A model generated the notes under the pieces. That model was not told the DNA's origin, ran no database searches, and saw nothing but the letters and a program-made list of their open reading frames with translations. From a virus, in the IMG/VR virus record IMGVR_UViG_3300042292_000421, positions 19,187 through 83,186 of that record: a DNA stretch of 64,000 bases; one strand, 5' to 3'. Both the position numbers and the translations under genes were made by a program. Shown one piece after another: positions 63,070 to 64,000 of this stretch; position 1 is the stretch's first letter, and each line of letters starts with the position of its first letter.

Positions 63070-63374
63070 ACGTCTTCCTCCATTTTAATTTGTAGTGGGT
63101 AACCTGCAGCTCTTGCAAGTGATGTTGATTCTACTGCTTTAATTTCTGCAATTTCAAAATTGTACACTCCTGCAATAGCAGAACCAGTTTCGTGAATTTG
63201 CATAGTAATGTTACCTGCAGAATTTGGATCGTGTTTAAAAACATCCATTAGTAATGTTACTACAAAATCAACAGGGGTTACGTCATCGTTAATTAGAATA
63301 ACTTTCCAACGTTTTGGTTCAGGCACGCGAACGCGCACTTTCTCATCTACTGCAATATCTGTGTTGTCTGACAT
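63066..63374 (-). CDS. clpS: ClpS adaptor
   Basis: A 102-residue ClpS. WKVILINDDVTPVDFVVTLLMDVF is the N-degron-binding signature (N-D-D-x-T), with MQIHETGSAIAGVY and the LARAAGYPLQIKMEE end. ClpS hands substrates with destabilising N-terminal residues to ClpA for degradation by ClpP. With the phage ClpP and the tmRNA this gives three ways to redirect host proteolysis. It overlaps the heme oxygenase gene by four bases. Confidence 0.92.
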   Translation of the reverse strand: MSDNTDIAVDEKVRVRVPEPKRWKVILINDDVTPVDFVVTLLMDVFKHDPNSAGNITMQIHETGSAIAGVYNFEIAEIKAVESTSLARAAGYPLQIKMEEDV

Positions 63375-63382
63375 GATAGTCC

Positions 63383-63832
63383 TTATTTAATTTGAATTTG
63401 ACGGGGTTGCAGCGCAGCTGGCATTAATCGTTCGATACCAATAGTAAGCATCCCATCTTCTACTTTAGCATCTTTAACTTCCATATACTCTGCAAGTGTA
63501 AAGGTTTGTTCAAAATCTCGTAATGCTAATCCACGATGTAAGAATTCTTTTCTTTCGTGTAGATCAGGATTATATTTTGTATTAGCACGTTTTTTACCTG
63601 TTACAACAAGTAAATCTTGATTAACTTCAACGTTAATATCGTGTTTAGTAAATCCAGCGACTGCTACTTCTATTTCGTAGTAAGTATCGTTGTATTTTAC
63701 AATGTTATGTGGTGGATAATTATTAGCCGCAGTTGCTGCTAATACGTTTGAAAATAGAGTATCAAACCCTATTAATGCTTTATTTAATACTGCTAACTCT
63801 GCAGTGCTTATTGTTAGTTTTGGTTGTGACAT
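63383..63832 (-). CDS. hsp20: Small heat-shock protein Hsp20
   Basis: A 149-residue Hsp20/IbpA-type chaperone. VKYNDTYYEIEVAVAGFTKHDINVEVNQDLLVVTGKK is the alpha-crystallin start and GLALRDFEQTFTLAEYMEVKDAKVEDGMLTIGIERLMP its end, with the C-terminal I-x-I motif (IQIK). It holds unfolded proteins. First gene of the hsp20-clpS-ho-FDBR operon, with AAGGAGAT as ribosome site. Such genes are common in T4-like cyanophages. Confidence 0.92.
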   Translation of the reverse strand: MSQPKLTISTAELAVLNKALIGFDTLFSNVLAATAANNYPPHNIVKYNDTYYEIEVAVAGFTKHDINVEVNQDLLVVTGKKRANTKYNPDLHERKEFLHRGLALRDFEQTFTLAEYMEVKDAKVEDGMLTIGIERLMPAALQPRQIQIK

Positions 63833-63892
63833 AAAAAATCTCCTTATTGTAAGCGAGGACTATTTAAACCCTTACGGCGTTTATTTGCGTAT

Positions 63893-63921
63893 ATAATAAC
63901 ATAGCTGTTAACAAATGTCAA
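63893..63921 (-). promoter_or_regulatory. Promoter of the hsp20-bilin operon
   Basis: TTGACA, 17-base spacer, TATTAT. The -35 lies in the loop of a perfect 11-base-pair hairpin (63899-63930) that also could terminate the gene beyond; terminator and promoter overlap. Confidence 0.7.
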
Positions 63922-63942
63922 CAGCTATGTTTAAATTTAGTG

Positions 63943-64000
63943 TTATGCTTTTGGTTCTGCTACTGTAGTTTCTTCAACAGTTTCTTCAACAGTTTCTTCA
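63943..64000 (-). CDS. C-terminal end of a gene that runs off the window
   Basis: The last 18 residues are readable (EETVEETVEETTVAEPKA), an acidic Glu/Thr/Val repeat tail ending at TAA. The gene continues beyond the window, so product unknown. Confidence 0.55.
   Translation of the reverse strand, partial: EETVEETVEETTVAEPKA

Noticed and set aside
1-64000. CRISPR array
   Set aside because: The short repeats seen (clamp elements, protein repeats) have no regular repeat-spacer spacing with identical direct repeats.

Overview
The window is AT-rich (roughly one third G+C), densely coded, and looks like the accessory part of a large T4-like (myovirus-type) phage genome. Evidence: a 3,835-residue tail-fibre gene, an S74 chaperone-tipped fibre protein and a fibronectin/glycine-rich adhesin on the + strand; a gp30-type DNA ligase, RNA ligase, MazG-like and superinfection-immunity (Imm) genes; a T4-late-like motif (GATAAATA/TATAAATA) in front of many genes; a tRNA cluster; and at least eight homing-endonuclease-like genes. 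A nearly complete particulate methane monooxygenase subunit C gene (pmoC) of gammaproteobacterial type points to a methanotroph host, probably in fresh water, because pmoC-carrying phages are known from lakes. The host call is inference.

Layout. 1-1.9 kb: small membrane protein, QueD, a basic tail protein. 1.9-21.3 kb: late + strand tail-fibre genes and a GlcNAc-type glycosyltransferase. 21.3-25.6 kb (minus): conserved phage proteins, MazG-like, Imm-like, DNA ligase. 26.6-27.8 kb: pmoC split by a 258-nt group I intron, with its own promoter and an attenuator-like hairpin. 27.8-34.3 kb: ClpP, Fis-like regulator, translation factor IF-1, phosphoesterases, a P-loop kinase and a TROVE/Ro60 protein. 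34.3-39.0 kb: an RNA-rich zone with six tRNA genes, about ten clamp-and-loop RNA elements (several carrying tRNA parts in circularly permuted order, as in bacterial Y RNAs), a structured RNA containing a near-perfect copy of the 23S rRNA GTPase-centre hairpin, PpiC and GroES. 39-42.4 kb: membrane peptides, RNA ligase, FeoA. 43-48.2 kb: + strand late genes whose products start with a T4-like capsid-targeting peptide (GNAT, kinase-like, HicA-like), a permuted tmRNA and a tandem family of tiny paralogues. 48.8-53.8 kb: CHASE2-adenylate cyclase and a PlcP/Agt-like lipid-remodelling pair. 53.9-58.2 kb: a curli cluster (CsgF, CsgG, curlin-repeat proteins, FecR protein). 58.3-64 kb: two more candidate packaged proteins, a RimK-like ligase, and an Hsp20-ClpS-heme oxygenase-bilin reductase operon.

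How it may fit together: two transcription classes are visible. Minus-strand genes have strong TTGACA-N16/17-TATAAT promoters (early or middle, host polymerase); late genes and inserted endonucleases use GATAAATA, sometimes so close to the ATG that the mRNA would be leaderless. Accessory genes reshape host methane oxidation (PmoC), lipids (PlcP/Agt), surface and signalling (curli, FecR, CHASE2-cyclase), proteostasis (GroES, ClpP, ClpS, Hsp20, PpiC), translation (IF-1, tRNAs, tmRNA) and RNA quality control (Ro60, RNA ligase, kinase, Y-like RNAs). No capsid, portal or replication core genes lie in this window.
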